Origin: Aurantiochytrium sp. KH105
Lineage: Eukaryota; Sar; Bigyra; Thraustochytrida; Thraustochytriidae
Assembly: GCA_003116975.1 (NCBI GenBank)
Contig: BGKB01000010.1
Coordinates: forward strand, 593,220 to 657,219
Reading direction: 5' to 3'
Length of the DNA: 64,000 nucleotides
The position numbers were made by a program, and so were the translations under genes. Below the pieces are notes generated by a model. The model worked only from the letters and a program-made list of their open reading frames with translations. It had not been told where the DNA came from and made no database searches. Positions 10,975 through 23,400 of the stretch are shown piece after piece; the first letter of the stretch is position 1; each line of letters starts with the position of its first letter.

Positions 10975-13419
10975 ATGTCTGCCGCACGCCCCAAAGTTTC
11001 GCGCGGCATCTGGGCAAGTGTACGCAACAAGACGCTCAAGAAACGTAACAAGAAAATAGGCGGCGAAGATGACGATGCCGTGTGTCTCTCAACGCCCGAG
11101 GTCAAAATCCTTCTTGCGCGCTTGCGCGTTATCCTGGCTCACATCGAGAGCAATGCAACACAGAGCGAACTCACGCCGCTCTCTTCGACCGGCATCTCTG
11201 CCGAAGCCAAAGAAGCAGCTCAACGCTTGATTGACGCCCTCGTCAAGGACGACACCATTCATCTGGTAAAGTCTCTGCAGAGCATGAGCTGCGCTACCCT
11301 CGGCGCCGTCATCAAGCTGGTCTTCATGTCTTCGCCAGAGCCTCTCATCCCAGGCCGCGTCTGCACGCTCATTCTCGGAACCTGCGCAAAGTATGCCGAA
11401 TATCTCGACGAAAAGGACGATGAAAAGGTGGAAGAAATCGGCGCCACATTGGAGCGCTTCTCTGCTTCCGCCAACTTTTCCATTCTAGAGGGCCTCTGTC
11501 AAAGCCTCAACCGAATGCCCATGCCAAACGATGAGCTCGCCTATGTCTTTGCCCCCCTCGTGCTCATGCCCAAGCTCGGCATGATTGTTGGTGAGGGTGC
11601 TGTCCCCAAGGACATTGACACCCATCTCGAAATGATCGCTGCTGCAGATGCCATGATCGAGGCCATGGAGTTTCTCATTTACAAGGCTGACACCCTCTTT
11701 GACAGCCGCTCACGAAAACGAGCACTCATTAAAAAGGGCTTTAGTGTTCGGCACGCAAGTGGCGAGGGCCTGGCTTCCGAGGAAGAAGACCCAGCTGCCC
11801 CTCTCGATGATCTCGAGGAAGACAATCTCCTTGGTATGGTCACCAAGGACGGGTCAAGCGAAGCTGACGCCGCTTCGCGCCCGAAGTTGATCAAGCCACA
11901 GTCTTCCACGCTATCCGGCCGCGACGGGGATGACGAACTCGACGACGACAACACCAACGATGAAGACAATGGCGATGATGGCGTCGACAATCTCGATGAG
12001 ACGTGTGCGACCATCAGCACGGGCGCAGAGAATGCTCCAGACCCGAGCGCAACTTCTGCTCAAGTTGATACAGACAAGCCCACTGAGGCAAGCAATGACT
12101 CTACTGCAGAGGAGAAAATGACAGATACCGAGGCCAACGAGAGTGCGCACGGTGCTGCACATGCCATTCCGTGCAGCGAAGATGATCGCGACGACAAGGA
12201 CGCGATTGACGGAAAGAACATGGACGGGGAACAGTCCCTTGCACAAGGCCAAGCAGAGCCTCACAGCGACTGCAATTCGGCTGGTATAACAACAGCCGTG
12301 CCTGCCTCCGCATGTTCGTCTGACCAGCAACAACAGACTGCGGCCGAGCACGATGCGCCGATCCAACATCATCAGCCCCCACCACCACCTTCGCGTATCA
12401 AGTGTGATGTTGAGGCGTTGCAGGAGCCGCACCTCGCTCAAGTTAAGTCGAGTCAAGATGTGTTGACAACTGACTGCGAGGACGAGAATGATGAGGAAAA
12501 CGACCAAGACGAGGCCAGGAGCCTCCCGTCAGCACCCGAAGGCTCGCAAGCTTCCGAGTCTCATGGAAGATACATTATGCGAACGCTCTCATTAACCATG
12601 CCCCCAGCACTAAAACTTGCTGGCTCTACTGTCAATGCTCTTGATCTCCTTCCCTCCGCCGCAGCAGATGACAGTCTTGCAGCCGAGGTCGCAGTCGCTG
12701 CAGCCGTGAAGGAAGCTTCCGGGGGGCAGGAGCATCTCGACGCGGATAGTACCAGCGGCGACAGTAGCGACGAAGACTCCTTGTCACAGAGCACCAACGA
12801 AGCGAGCGACAGCGATCAAGAGAGCATCGTTGATGTCTTTGACAAGACAGAGGCAGGCGAACCAACCTGCGCTGGAAGCGGCGTCCGCGATCTGGACAGT
12901 CTCGGCCAGGAAGCCCCCGTCTTTACCGCCGTGGTCCTCTTTGATTATGAGCCCCACGAAGATGGCGAAATTGCTCTCATCCAAGGCGAGGTCGTTCAGG
13001 TTCTCGAAGTGGAAGAAGACGGCTGGTGGTATGGCCGCCTTGCCAACGGGGAAGTTGGTGTATTTCCAGGCGCCTACGTGCAGCGACGCATGCCTGGTGA
13101 TGCTAGCGTATCTGAGGATGGCTCCTTCGCAGACGATGCGAGTGCCGCGGGCATCAGTCTCACGCCTCGAAGTGCAACCTCGAGCAGCTCGCGCACAGCC
13201 GTTCCTGTTGTCCACGGCAAAGATGCCGCAAGCGCGCTTACCTCGCTACTACAAACGTACAGCCGTCTTGCGCCCATCGTCGGGAGCATGGAGGGGACCA
13301 TGCCTCCTCTGCCGACTGCACATCAAATTGGACCGGCCGTGCAACTGCTTCTCAACAAAGTGCTCGCTCGTCTTGAACAACTCGAGGCAGAGAACGCGGA
13401 ACTTCGCGTGCAAGTTTGA
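10975..13419 (+). CDS. RhoGAP-like domain protein with C-terminal SH3 domain
   Basis: The 814-residue protein starts at ATG 10975 in a CACCATG context. Residues ~35-250 have the helical pattern of a RhoGAP domain: a PLIPG motif near residue 123, a segment equivalent to LxxLLxxLPxxN (EGLCQSLNRMPMPND) and then VFAPLVLMP in place of the usual FGPTLL. The position that normally reads G-(I/L)-F-R, with the catalytic arginine, reads TGIS, so GAP activity is doubtful and it may only bind a Rho-type GTPase. A 400-residue acidic, disordered linker follows. A clear SH3 domain occupies ~650-705 (ALFDY-like start VVLFDYEPH, then EDGWWYGRL and the closing GVFPGAYV). The C-terminus ends in a short coiled coil (EQLEAENAEL). 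A scaffold at actin or membranes is likely. SH3 is certain; RhoGAP is probable. Confidence 0.82.
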   Translation: MSAARPKVSRGIWASVRNKTLKKRNKKIGGEDDDAVCLSTPEVKILLARLRVILAHIESNATQSELTPLSSTGISAEAKEAAQRLIDALVKDDTIHLVKSLQSMSCATLGAVIKLVFMSSPEPLIPGRVCTLILGTCAKYAEYLDEKDDEKVEEIGATLERFSASANFSILEGLCQSLNRMPMPNDELAYVFAPLVLMPKLGMIVGEGAVPKDIDTHLEMIAAADAMIEAMEFLIYKADTLFDSRSRKRALIKKGFSVRHASGEGLASEEEDPAAPLDDLEEDNLLGMVTKDGSSEADAASRPKLIKPQSSTLSGRDGDDELDDDNTNDEDNGDDGVDNLDETCATISTGAENAPDPSATSAQVDTDKPTEASNDSTAEEKMTDTEANESAHGAAHAIPCSEDDRDDKDAIDGKNMDGEQSLAQGQAEPHSDCNSAGITTAVPASACSSDQQQQTAAEHDAPIQHHQPPPPPSRIKCDVEALQEPHLAQVKSSQDVLTTDCEDENDEENDQDEARSLPSAPEGSQASESHGRYIMRTLSLTMPPALKLAGSTVNALDLLPSAAADDSLAAEVAVAAAVKEASGGQEHLDADSTSGDSSDEDSLSQSTNEASDSDQESIVDVFDKTEAGEPTCAGSGVRDLDSLGQEAPVFTAVVLFDYEPHEDGEIALIQGEVVQVLEVEEDGWWYGRLANGEVGVFPGAYVQRRMPGDASVSEDGSFADDASAAGISLTPRSATSSSSRTAVPVVHGKDAASALTSLLQTYSRLAPIVGSMEGTMPPLPTAHQIGPAVQLLLNKVLARLEQLEAENAELRVQV

Positions 13420-15425
13420 TTTGCACCAAAAATAAGGACCTCTCTATTATCCTACCTGGCACGCCCATCCATCGGTCATTATAAGCGTAATGTATTTGCA
13501 ATCCAAATGATCTTTTATGCGTCTTCTTGTACGATAATCTTTGGTGCGTCTCCGCAGCGCAGCGCCAAGATTCATCCATCAGCACGTGAGTAGGATTATT
13601 GGACTTTTCCCTCAAGATTCGTGATTTTTTGTTGCGTCTCCACACCTTCCTCTCTAATCCATCCATCCAGATGATCTATGCAGGCATTCGTCCTCCTTTC
13701 CTTGAGATGAACGACTCGATGAGCTTCCTTCCACAAATCTTACCCCTTGCAAATAGACATAATATACCTATATACTAAAGCCTGCCTGATAGCTTGTATG
13801 AAACTTGAATTGATCAGAGGGATGGAGAAGGGAAAGGAATGCTGAACGAACTTCATCACATCTAATGAGTCAATCAATACACATCCTCTCTCCCTATTGA
13901 TAGAAGAAGAAGAAAAAAGAATGAAAACTTCATCAACAGCTTATCGAGGCGATTCAAACAAAAGTCCCAGCCGGATTGATTCTTTGATAAATGATGACAG
14001 TAGATGTCGTACAACCTAATCGATACGCACGCATTCTCTCGATCCATGCACGCATCAATTGGAGCGGGTATATATGCTTCTAATCCTCAAACTTTTCTTC
14101 TATTTTCAAATATATTCCAAAATAAAATCTAAATCTTTAAAATTATAATAATTTTGATCATATAAATTCTTTTTATGACAGAAAGGGAATGGATCGTCAA
14201 TATTGATCATATTTTTTTACGTTTGTGATTATATTTTGTCTAATGTATATCTTTTTGTAATTTAGATAATTGTATATTGTGTAAATTTTATTTGAGTATC
14301 TCAAAATAAAGAGAGCACTTTGTTAAGCAATTTGAAATGTTGAAGTGTGTTTGCGCCCGGTGAAGCCCGGTATAAGCGTAAAACGACTCATATACGCTAG
14401 GCGCGGGATGGATGGATGTGCTATGCATTTCTAAAGGCTTATATTTTTTCGTTAAAAGAAAAGAAACTCCCCGCGTCCTTGCACGGGGGGAGGCGGGAGC
14501 TAGCTGCCTCGCTCCTCGGTCTCGGACGTGTAGCGAAGGCCCGCGGTGGCTCGCTCTCGTGTGCGCTCGGAAAGTGGCCACTGCGCAAGAAAGAGAGAAT
14601 TCACAAGAAAGATCCTTGATGGACGTCTTCGATTCGAACGAATCCTCTTCGCGCCGATGGCCGGCTTAGAGCGCGCGAGCCGACGCGCGGCCCCGTCGCC
14701 TGCACGCGGCTGGGCCGCCAACGCTCTTGCAGCCGTCTTAGACAGTCGTGCAAAAGAAGCGCGGTAGCAGATGTCACGGTCCGACAGGTATCCATCGAGT
14801 GATGAGTTATTGATTTATCTTACCTTGGAAAGAAAGAAAACAAAGGCCAGGACTTCCTCGCGCCATGATGAGGCTTGGACAATCTATACTTTATGGACGC
14901 AGTCGGGACTCGGGGGTCCGGCAGCTTATCTGACTCAGCATTCGTCCTGGGAGTCGTGCTCAACCCTTTATGGGGAATGCTTGCGCTTGAGTCTGTGCAT
15001 TCCGAATACAATTGGCTGGCTGGTTTCTTCAAAAATTTTCAAGTCTTATCAGACGCAAATCGCAAGCATCGATCGCTGCTCTGTACCACGCATTCCGAAT
15101 GGTCGCCCGTTTGTTGGCTCCATTAACTTAATTCTTTCTAGCACAACACCTCTACGTCAAGTCGGGCAGTGTGTAGTGTATTCTATTCTATCGATTGTAC
15201 CGGACGTGATGGATAGAATATCTCTGTTCTCTGACAATAAATCACCCATCACCACCAACAACAATCCTTTCCTCAAAGAAAGAAAAGAATACAGAAACAT
15301 GAAAGAATCTTTTGCTCATCGCAACACTTATCTTACAAGTACCGTTTTGGCCGGGCTTATGCTAACCACCTGTCCCGCCGTTTGTTGCTGTTGTGGCAAT
15401 GACGAGGACGTGCTCGTCTCGGCAC
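13420..15425. other. Gene-free 2 kb between convergent genes, with an AT-rich island
   Basis: This lies between two converging gene ends. GC content falls steadily from the RhoGAP-like gene to a minimum at 14101-14340 and then rises sharply after 14400. A 239-codon frame at 14771-15490 shows no domain, atypical composition and antisense overlap with the next gene, so I do not call it. Confidence 0.55.
14101..14340. other. AT-rich island (20% GC)
   Basis: By direct count 48 of 240 bases are G or C, in a window that is otherwise clearly GC-rich. The stretch has many TATA/AATA runs and no open frame of note. It could be a 3' regulatory or matrix-attachment type sequence, an organelle-DNA insertion, or a decayed element; the sequence alone does not decide. 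Confidence 0.8.
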
Positions 15426-16619
15426 TTATTCAAAAAGTTGCCTTGCCAGGCGCTGTTGCTCTCTCGCGTATGACGGGGAGGACGTGCTGATGAGGTCCAA
15501 AATGTCGGTCTGATCGTCGTTTCTTCTTCTTGCAGAGTCTGCGCTTGGTTTCGCTGGTGTCTGACCGGCCGCAATTTTTGAGATCATCGCATCAAATTCC
15601 CGAGCCACGATGCGCGCGTCTCCCACTTCCTGAACAGGCGAGATCGACCAGTCAAGATGTTGCGTGACAAAAGGTGAGGTGAGTCCAGAGCGTTGTTGGT
15701 GTTTGGCAACGCTTGGCGCAACGGGCGTGTCCCAATGCAGCGACTCTTCCGAGGCAGGCGTTGGGCCTCGAACACTTGATTTTGAAGTCGAGCTTGACGT
15801 ATTGCGATGCGAAGAACTGTTGGAATGTTTTTTGTTTGTCGTTGGTACCATCGTCGTTGTCATCGACGTCGTCGTCATTTGAAACGATGAGGAGGCTCCC
15901 GAATGGTCCGGAGAGAGGGACTTCCTGGCAGCAGAACCCGAGGAGGTGCTGATCGCAGAAAGCTCTTGCTCGATCTTTGCAATATCTGCGTCGATGCGTA
16001 AAACGGACTGGCCGGCACCAAGCGCTTCGTGGCGCTTATCCTTGAGTTTTAGGGCAATCCTTTCGAGAACGCGAACCTCCCAAGGCACACGCCCTTGACG
16101 CTGAGCTGAATCGTTATGTCGGCGTAACTCAGTTTGTGCCATGATTTCAGATGGACTCTCCTGGGTTTGACTTTGGGTTTGAAGCGGCTGCAGTTGCGTT
16201 GGCACAGTTGTCAAAGCGTCTTTTGTTTGTGTTTGTGTTTGTGTTTGCTTGGGCGTTTTCAGCTCGACTACTTTGATTTTGTCGCTCAAGGTGACCTGCT
16301 TGTCGCCTCCTGCCAGGCGCACGTGAACGCCGCACTCTGCTGCATACAGTGAAAGCACGTTGCGTTCGCGGCAAAGGAGCGAGTCGACCTTGCTTCTTGT
16401 CTTGCGGATGATTTGGGCTGCTTCGGCCCACGCTTCTTCATCGTCCTGAGCTCCTTTGCCACGTTGCCGTGCGGCATTGAATTCGCGTTCCGACACCCGC
16501 AAGCAGGCCGCCATAGCTGCGTGCACCTCTTCGATCTCCTCTACAAGCATCTGCACGCGCCCTTCGCGCTGTGCCTGCTCGGCCCGCGCAAGGCTATCGG
16601 CTGGGTCCACGGCGGCCAT
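15426..16619 (-). CDS. Hypothetical protein, coiled-coil N-terminus
   Basis: I do not recognise this 397-residue protein. It starts at ATG 16619, directly after a GAA-repeat leader. Residues 1-100 form an amphipathic, coiled-coil-like helix region rich in Ala, Glu and Arg (EREFNAARQRGKGAQ...). A QT dipeptide run (QTQTQTQT) lies near 125-133 and another Gln/Thr patch follows. A second helical block near 170-225 begins VPWEVRVLERIALKLKDKR. The rest is Ser/Thr-rich and apparently disordered, with a short conserved-looking helix near 330-345 (IVAREFDAMISKIAAGQ) and a C-terminal motif DILDLISTSSPSY. No catalytic motif is seen. Codon and base use match the neighbours, which supports a real gene. 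Confidence 0.7.
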   Translation of the reverse strand: MAAVDPADSLARAEQAQREGRVQMLVEEIEEVHAAMAACLRVSEREFNAARQRGKGAQDDEEAWAEAAQIIRKTRSKVDSLLCRERNVLSLYAAECGVHVRLAGGDKQVTLSDKIKVVELKTPKQTQTQTQTKDALTTVPTQLQPLQTQSQTQESPSEIMAQTELRRHNDSAQRQGRVPWEVRVLERIALKLKDKRHEALGAGQSVLRIDADIAKIEQELSAISTSSGSAARKSLSPDHSGASSSFQMTTTSMTTTMVPTTNKKHSNSSSHRNTSSSTSKSSVRGPTPASEESLHWDTPVAPSVAKHQQRSGLTSPFVTQHLDWSISPVQEVGDARIVAREFDAMISKIAAGQTPAKPSADSARRRNDDQTDILDLISTSSPSYAREQQRLARQLFE

Positions 16620-16621
16620 TG

Positions 16622-16655
16622 CTTCTTCTTCTTCTTCTTCTTCTTCTTCTTCTTC
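16622..16655. repeat. (CTT/GAA)n tract next to a start codon
   Basis: Eleven trinucleotide units ending a few bases upstream of the ATG at 16619; on the minus strand they read GAA and would be the last part of the mRNA leader. Confidence 0.95.
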
Positions 16656-17284
16656 GCTGGCCGTTCACAAGTTTGTCCACGCCCACGGCACCCTTGCGCC
16701 GGAGATCAGCTGAAGTCCACGCGCAGCAACCTTTGCTCGTCTTGCGTGCGCTGTGCTCTCGGCCTGGCCCGCGCGCGATCGGGATTGCCTGTCTGTCTGC
16801 CTTCTCCTTGCCTGCCAACGGGCCTTGGGAAAAAAAGAAGAAGAAGTAAAAAAGAAAAAAAGAAAAAAAGAGAGGAAAAACAAAGAGAATCATGAAAGTG
16901 GTCCAAATAGGGCTGGTCGCGACCCGTTAGACCGATTTGCGGCGGCCTCGACGTCATCCATCAACTACCGGCTGCACGCAGGCTATTTCGCTCTTGTCCC
17001 GAGCATCGACGCGGGGAAACAAAGTCCGTCACCCACTCATCTACTTTCACCGATTCATCAACTTACCAATCGATCCATCCATCCAGCATGTTATATGTTG
17101 TTCGTGCTCTTGCGATTCGAGACTCGCGACATACCATACAAGACCGAGGTATACCAGGGGGAGAGGGGAAAGTGGGGGGCATACATAATAAATAAGACAC
17201 GCGTGTCCGTCCGTCATTGTGCGCGTTCGCAACGACTCGAATCAAAAGGACGAAAAGTGAGAGATTTTCTTGCAAAAGTTGAAC

Positions 17285-17322
17285 GATCGATCGATCGATC
17301 GATCGATCGATCGATCGATCGA
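17285..17322. repeat. (GATC)n tetranucleotide tract
   Basis: More than nine tandem GATC units 170 bases upstream of the ATG at 17492; a self-complementary repeat. Confidence 0.95.
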
Positions 17323-17491
17323 ACAGCCGGCCGCCTGGCTGGCTGGCTCGCTGGCTCGCTGGCTCGCTGGCTAGCTTGCTCGCTGGCTAGCTTGCCCGCT
17401 GTGCAGGGGTTATAGTGGTGCTTGGGTATATTCATTGCGCGTAGACACGGGCAGATAACGAGGTACTTGATCTCCTCACTGTCCATCAAAT

Positions 17492-20400
17492 ATGAAGCAT
17501 CCAGCCTCGGAGGTTCTCAAGAACCTCGGCGGTACGCATGTCGGGACGCAACTCGTCCAGCCAGTCGCAGGAAGGAAGCACCGTCTACGACGAAATAGCA
17601 TCGAAAGCGAGTTGACGGGATCTTCTGATGTAGCTCTTGCTGTACAACTAAAAAGCCAGAAAAGGCGTCTTCAAAGGCAAGGACCGGCCACAAGGGCCGG
17701 TATGCTCACGTCAAGCGTTCTCCTGCAAATCCCTGGAGCAGTTGACCGCTATGAAAAGCATCGGCAGCAGACAAGTGGGGCCAACCAGGCGTCCAGCAAG
17801 GACATCTCCGACGTGGTACATGTCATTCTTCGCTCAGACTTTGCTTCCCCAGCACCAAGGAGTAAAGCAGCTACACAGGGACAAGTGTCCTCACGTGACA
17901 AAAACCAGTTCCATGGCCAACTTGGGCCGACCACGAAACCACAAAACCCCTTGCCGCAGCAACCGTCGCTGCCAGCCACTGCCGAAGCAATCGAAACAGA
18001 GGCACAATCGCTCACGGGCCCGGAGACCGAGAGTAGTAACACTGCCAACTCAAAAGAAAAAAGTTGTCAGCAAAATTCCTCCGGGCAGATCGACGTCACC
18101 ACCACGGCAAATCAACAAGAAGTTGATTCGCCGAAGAATAGTCAAGACGCCCGCGCTGACTCAGAGCAAACACTGGATTCACTTCTTTCTGCGGACATGG
18201 AATGCGTCGACTGGACGCATACCGAAGTTGCACGTCAGCAGCGTAAGACCGAACACATGCGTAAGTTCTCAATGTTACAATTGAGCGCAGGCAGCAGCAA
18301 GGATCTTGCCAGTAGTTCATCCTCCAATGCGGTTGACAGCGGCGAAACCCTCAACACCAAGAAAAAACGTGCTCTACGTCTCTTGCGCGTCATGAATCGT
18401 ATGTATGGGGACAATGACACGCCTCTGCAAACTTTTCGATTCGATGATCGGAAACGATTTCCAGTCGTGGGCTATGCCGCACTCAGTGCATCAACGTCGA
18501 CACTTTCCACTCTGAAAAAGGTCTTTTACAACCAAACGAAAAACAAACACGTTCTCGTCGGTGAAGATATTGTACTCGTCTGCTGCGACATCGTTGGGCG
18601 CACAGAGTCCCAGGTCGTCACTACCACTTTTGTCAAGTATCTTCTCTCCAAATTTGTCAATGGTCGCCAGGCGCGGCTTCGTAAAACCCTGGAGAACATC
18701 CTCACTGACTTTGAACTGGGCCTCTCAGGGGACAGAATTGAGACCGCAGAGTCCATCTATGCTCTCGTTGGTCTCTCTAAAATGGCGCAGTGCCAAGAAA
18801 ACCAGCGCCATCTTGCCTGGGATCGACAGGTGAATGACGGAATTCTCAATGCAGTTCTCAATGTGTTGCAGCATCAAGAGCCAGATCTTGTCGTGCATCA
18901 TCGCGAAAGTATCCAGTTTCACGCCTTGATCGCGCTTTGGTCGCTCGCGAGCTGCTCCTTTGTCCTCTGTTCGCGCTTCGGGACACTTCCCGTTGTTCCT
19001 GTGCTCACACGCTACCTGAGTGTGCTTCACGTTTATAAAGAGGAGATTTCCTGCGTTAGCAAGCACGTACGCTGCTGTCTCGGAGCGCTTGCAGCATTGT
19101 CGACAGACCAGAACACCCAGGCAGAGTTGTGGCCCGTCGCTGCCGCCGAGCTCACTTGGGCCCTGTCCACCTTCGGAATTGAACCTCAGACATGTGCTCT
19201 CGTTTTCCAAATTGTTCGCAACGGGTCGGTGGAGCTCCGCAAGTACCTCGAGTCAAATTTCGTGGCACCTAGACATGCCCAATATGACAGTCATTCAGAG
19301 GGTATAGAAAATCAAGAGCCCGGCGAAGATGAGCCCGCCTTTCGCCTCGTACTGGAAATGCTCGCGCAGAGCAGTGAGGTCCTCTCATCACAGAGTCGGT
19401 CCAAGCGTCGGATACTTGCGCACGCCGATGATATGCTCAGTGTCCTTGCCAATTGCTCTGCGATCATCCCAGTGATACCAGCTCCCTTTCTAGACTTTGT
19501 CTTTCAGTGCGCCGCATTGCAGTTAAGCGCAAAATTAGTCGACGCTGCCACAGAAGGTCACTTTGTGAGGTGTCTCCTCGTTGTACTCACCACAATGGCA
19601 AACAAACGAACAGACGATATCCGCGATAGGAGTTGCGCGGCTCTCGTTGAAATGTATGCCAAACCTCGCTATGTTCACAACGCCACCACCATTCAAATTC
19701 TCTCCCTCGAAATGCTTATCGACACCTTTGCCGGCGTCGACGAGGTCTGTGTGTCCCCCGCTTTGGTCGAGTGCACCTCAACGCTAATGTTAAAGGGACT
19801 TTGCCCTGCGGCCAGTCCATCGCCGGACGCAAGCGAGATGCAAAGTGCCATTGCATTCAATCTCGCTCGCTTGCGTTTCCGGAAAAGCCAGCGGCTTCTT
19901 GGATGCGAACTTCTCGAAAACGAGGTCATTGAAGCACTACTTGATGCCTTTACAGAGTACAAGGTGTCACAGCCCAAGCTAGCACTTCAAATCACAGCAG
20001 CGCTAGTCACAATCACAAGCTTTGCACGGCGCCTCGCAGACGATCGCAACCTTGGCAGGAATGTAAACCAATCCTTGGACAAGGTCACTGTGGTCCTAGA
20101 CTGGTACGCGCGAGCGAATGACGATGCGACCACGCCATCCGATTGGCTTCGGGACACCAATGTTATTTCCAACTGCGCTTCTCTCGTTTGGAACCTCCGT
20201 GGATCGCGTCTCGCAACACCAACGCATTTTCGTCGCCTCGAGGTCATGTCCACCGCTTACTTTGCCAAGGACAAACCCGTGTGGGCTCTAACCAATGGAG
20301 CCATGTGCGCCTCATTGATTGATGTGTCGCAAAAAACCAAGCGCAAGAACTCAAGCGATAGGTCCGACATCGCTTCGTCTGGCGTGCCCGCAGAAGACGC

Positions 20401-23400
20401 TAATGATCGCGCCGCTGGGAACCCCGAACCGCAGTCGGAGTCCAGTGCCATTCCTTCGGACGGTTCCGCTGCGAGTGGCTCGAGTGCGTATAACAACAGT
20501 CGAGACGATGCTTCTGACCTCTTGGGCCCAGTGTCCTGTGCAAGCAAGTCAACTACGACTTCCAGCAAAGAATCTGGCGAGAGCTCTGGACCGTTGCAAA
20601 CGACTTCCGATGTTTCTCTGTTTGAAGCGTTTGCACAGAACCTGAGTATCCAGCTCAAGCAATGTGCCACGCTCGCGCGGCACCTGCAGCAATACAAGCA
20701 GCAGCAACCCGAACGAGAGCACAAACAGCTGCAAGCGGAGAGCACAGCTACGGCAGGTTCTGCAACGCGAGCGGGTTCTACCTCAACATCGAGCTTTTCA
20801 TCGTCCTCGAGACAGATCGGAGCCTCCAAAGCATCATCATCATCGTCATCATCATCATCATCATCACCACCACAGAAAAACGTAAATTCGTCCCAGGCCA
20901 TGAGCCTCGAGCTTCCCGAAAGTGTGCCGCCCCTTCCGCATGGCGCGACGAGGATGCTTCAAACAACAGAAAAGCTCATACGCTCGTTTGGACTTGCTTT
21001 CCAGGACGATGAAGATGATAGTAGTCGTCGCTTACTCGAGACAATCCAAGGAAGACATCAAGAAGAATCGAAAGAGGAGCTAATGGCCCGACTCGCTGCA
21101 AATAAACGAAGAGCTGACGACAAGGATATCCGCCAACACATTGCGAAAACTCGCCACGATGTCTCCAAGCCTTCAGAATTGACAATTATTCAAGAGCTCT
21201 ATCTTGATCGCGTCACGGCCACGCTCTCCATCACAGAGACTCTGCTTGATGAGCTGCCCTCAGAGGTCCTGGACGTTGTGATTCGTCTCATCCGAGCTGA
21301 CGCGCTTCAGGCACTTTGCACGCTCAGCGCCAAAGACTGTAATTGCGCGGCAGACCACGTTCGGCTTGCGAGTGCAAAAATTCTGTGGCGTCTGGGCTCG
21401 CACTTTGTGCAGCAATCCGATTCGCGAAAACCATGTTCAGACTGGCAAGCACTTGCCCCACGTATGATCGAGCTGACTGGCGCGTGCCTTCGTAATGCGG
21501 CGGCCGTGATAACGTCACGCGTTGAAGTCCCCGCAGCGACACCCTCAGACTTTGTTGCGCAGGTGACGTCCATGGCGCTGAGCGTCCTCACAGCAATTCG
21601 TGCGGACCTGGCGCCCAGAGTGGATACATCGAGAGAAGGAAACGAGCACACGGGAATTTGGCGAGCCATCGTCGACGCAAAAGTACACAACGCCGTACTC
21701 GACATGTTCATATGTCTTTGCAGCGACGAGTCTGTCGGTTCCTCTTTTGCCGATCATGGCATCGATTGCGATCGCGACCAAGGGGCAGAGCAGACGATCC
21801 CCAAAGATGCAGAAAGGGCCCGCCTCTTGGGCTGCCTCCTCATCCTCTCCGAGAACCCGAGCCTTCAGTTGCGGCTCGCCCGGCGGGAGCGAGCAATCGA
21901 GCTGCTTTATCGCATCGCGAAAGACCGCCCCGCGAACTTTTCTCCAAATGGCATACCTTCGTGCAGAGAAACGTGCGCAGAGCTTGCAGGTAACACTCTT
22001 CTCAATCTCAAGGCTAATCAGGGCAATCTCACTGCATTCTACATGGTCGAGCTTTCCATCCCAGCTCTTCGGAGCAAGCTCAAGGTCTGGTCCGACGAGC
22101 GACATGCACACAAACCTCGCAAAGGGATGCCAGCGCATACACCTCTGGACCCGAGCTGCGCCAGCGACATCACGCTTGGCGCGAGAGTACCGCGACGACT
22201 CGATTCTTCCGACCAGGTTCACGCAGAGCCTCTCGCGCGTCGAAGCGCAACGCAGTGGTTCGTGCGGGTCCACGAAAAAGCAGGGCCACTCGGCGTTGCA
22301 CATCTCTTTGCGGGGCGAAAGACAAACATGTCCGACGAAGATCTTCTTCCTGCACCCAAGGCAAAGACCGCAACAGAACGCCTCAGCGCCAAGGCCATCT
22401 TGCTACGTGGCATGACGCGACAGCCGACGCCACCGCCGATCGCAAACTTTTACCCCGAACACAACCTCAATCCCCACGCCTTTTTGTGCCCCACAACGGG
22501 TCTCGTTCTCGAGATTCCGCTGGAACTCGTCTTCACACGCGAGTCCAAATCGGGGTATAATGCTCCCCTTCCATCATTGCGGACGTCTCAAAGCAACATG
22601 ACTTCCATCGCTCGTTTCCTGCAGGCATCAAGCATGAGCATTACCCTCGAAGACGACGACGAATGGGATTTGGAAGACTCGGTCTTTGGTCCGCGAGCAG
22701 ACGCAAAGCTGGACGCTGGGCGTTTTTGGAATACCGAGGGGGTCCTGCAGGCTGCCATAAACTGGGACTTGACCATGTGCATGCGCAAACCTAGCTTTGT
22801 TCGGGCCATCAGCTCACAATATTCCAAGGCAGACCTCGTCACCGCGGTCAGCTATGTGGAAAACAACTACACCTTTATCGGCATGGCTTTCCTGTACTAC
22901 ACGAGCACAGAGCGCGTGGAGGTTCGTTCACTCGTGGACGCCACCTACAACATTTTTTGCCTCTCGCGAAACCAGTACTGGCAGTTTCTGGAGGACAACA
23001 GTCTTCTCGAAGTAGGCTCGCATCTGACCATCTCGGACTTTGACGACATTTTCGCCCGCGTCACAAGCGAGTTTGGAGCAGTTTCACGCCAAGAACTCCG
23101 CGTTTCCCAGCAGTCGGCCGTCTTCCTACACGGCAAACGAGGCGCGCCAATGTGCCGCTACCAGTTTGTGGAGCTGATTTTCCTTCTTGCTGATGCACTC
23201 TTTGTTCGCGCGCCCCCGAGTCACCCCCAGCGCGTGAAAATGCTCTGCCGCGCAGTTCTCATTCTTGTTGATTGCTGCTTCAAGCAGGTCGCCGAGATTG
23301 ACTCCCTCAACTCCGATCTCTTTCGTCACAACAGCCTCTACCGGGTCAGCATCCATAACGTGTTCCAGCGTAGCGCGCGCGCCTTGCGCGAGCACGTCTT

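Larger units (their letters stand above)
16620..17491. other. Divergent 5' region with GAA, GATC and GGCTCGCT repeats
   Basis: Shared upstream region of the head-to-head pair at 16619 (-) and 17492 (+). It contains a CTT/GAA tract at 16622-16655, an A-rich stretch at 16830-16890, a (GATC)n tract at 17285-17322 and imperfect GGCT/CGCT repeats at 17335-17400. No coding sequence is supported. Confidence 0.6.

Noticed and set aside
14601-14700. TTCGAATCG segment resembling the T-arm/B-box of a tRNA
   Set aside because: The T-stem has a mismatch, no matching acceptor stem or A-box lies at the right distance, and no cloverleaf can be folded.
14771-15490. A 239-codon plus-strand frame starting with ATG
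   Set aside because: It has no domain, an odd composition, an antisense overlap with the end of the gene at 15426-16619, and lies in a low-GC transition where chance frames are long.
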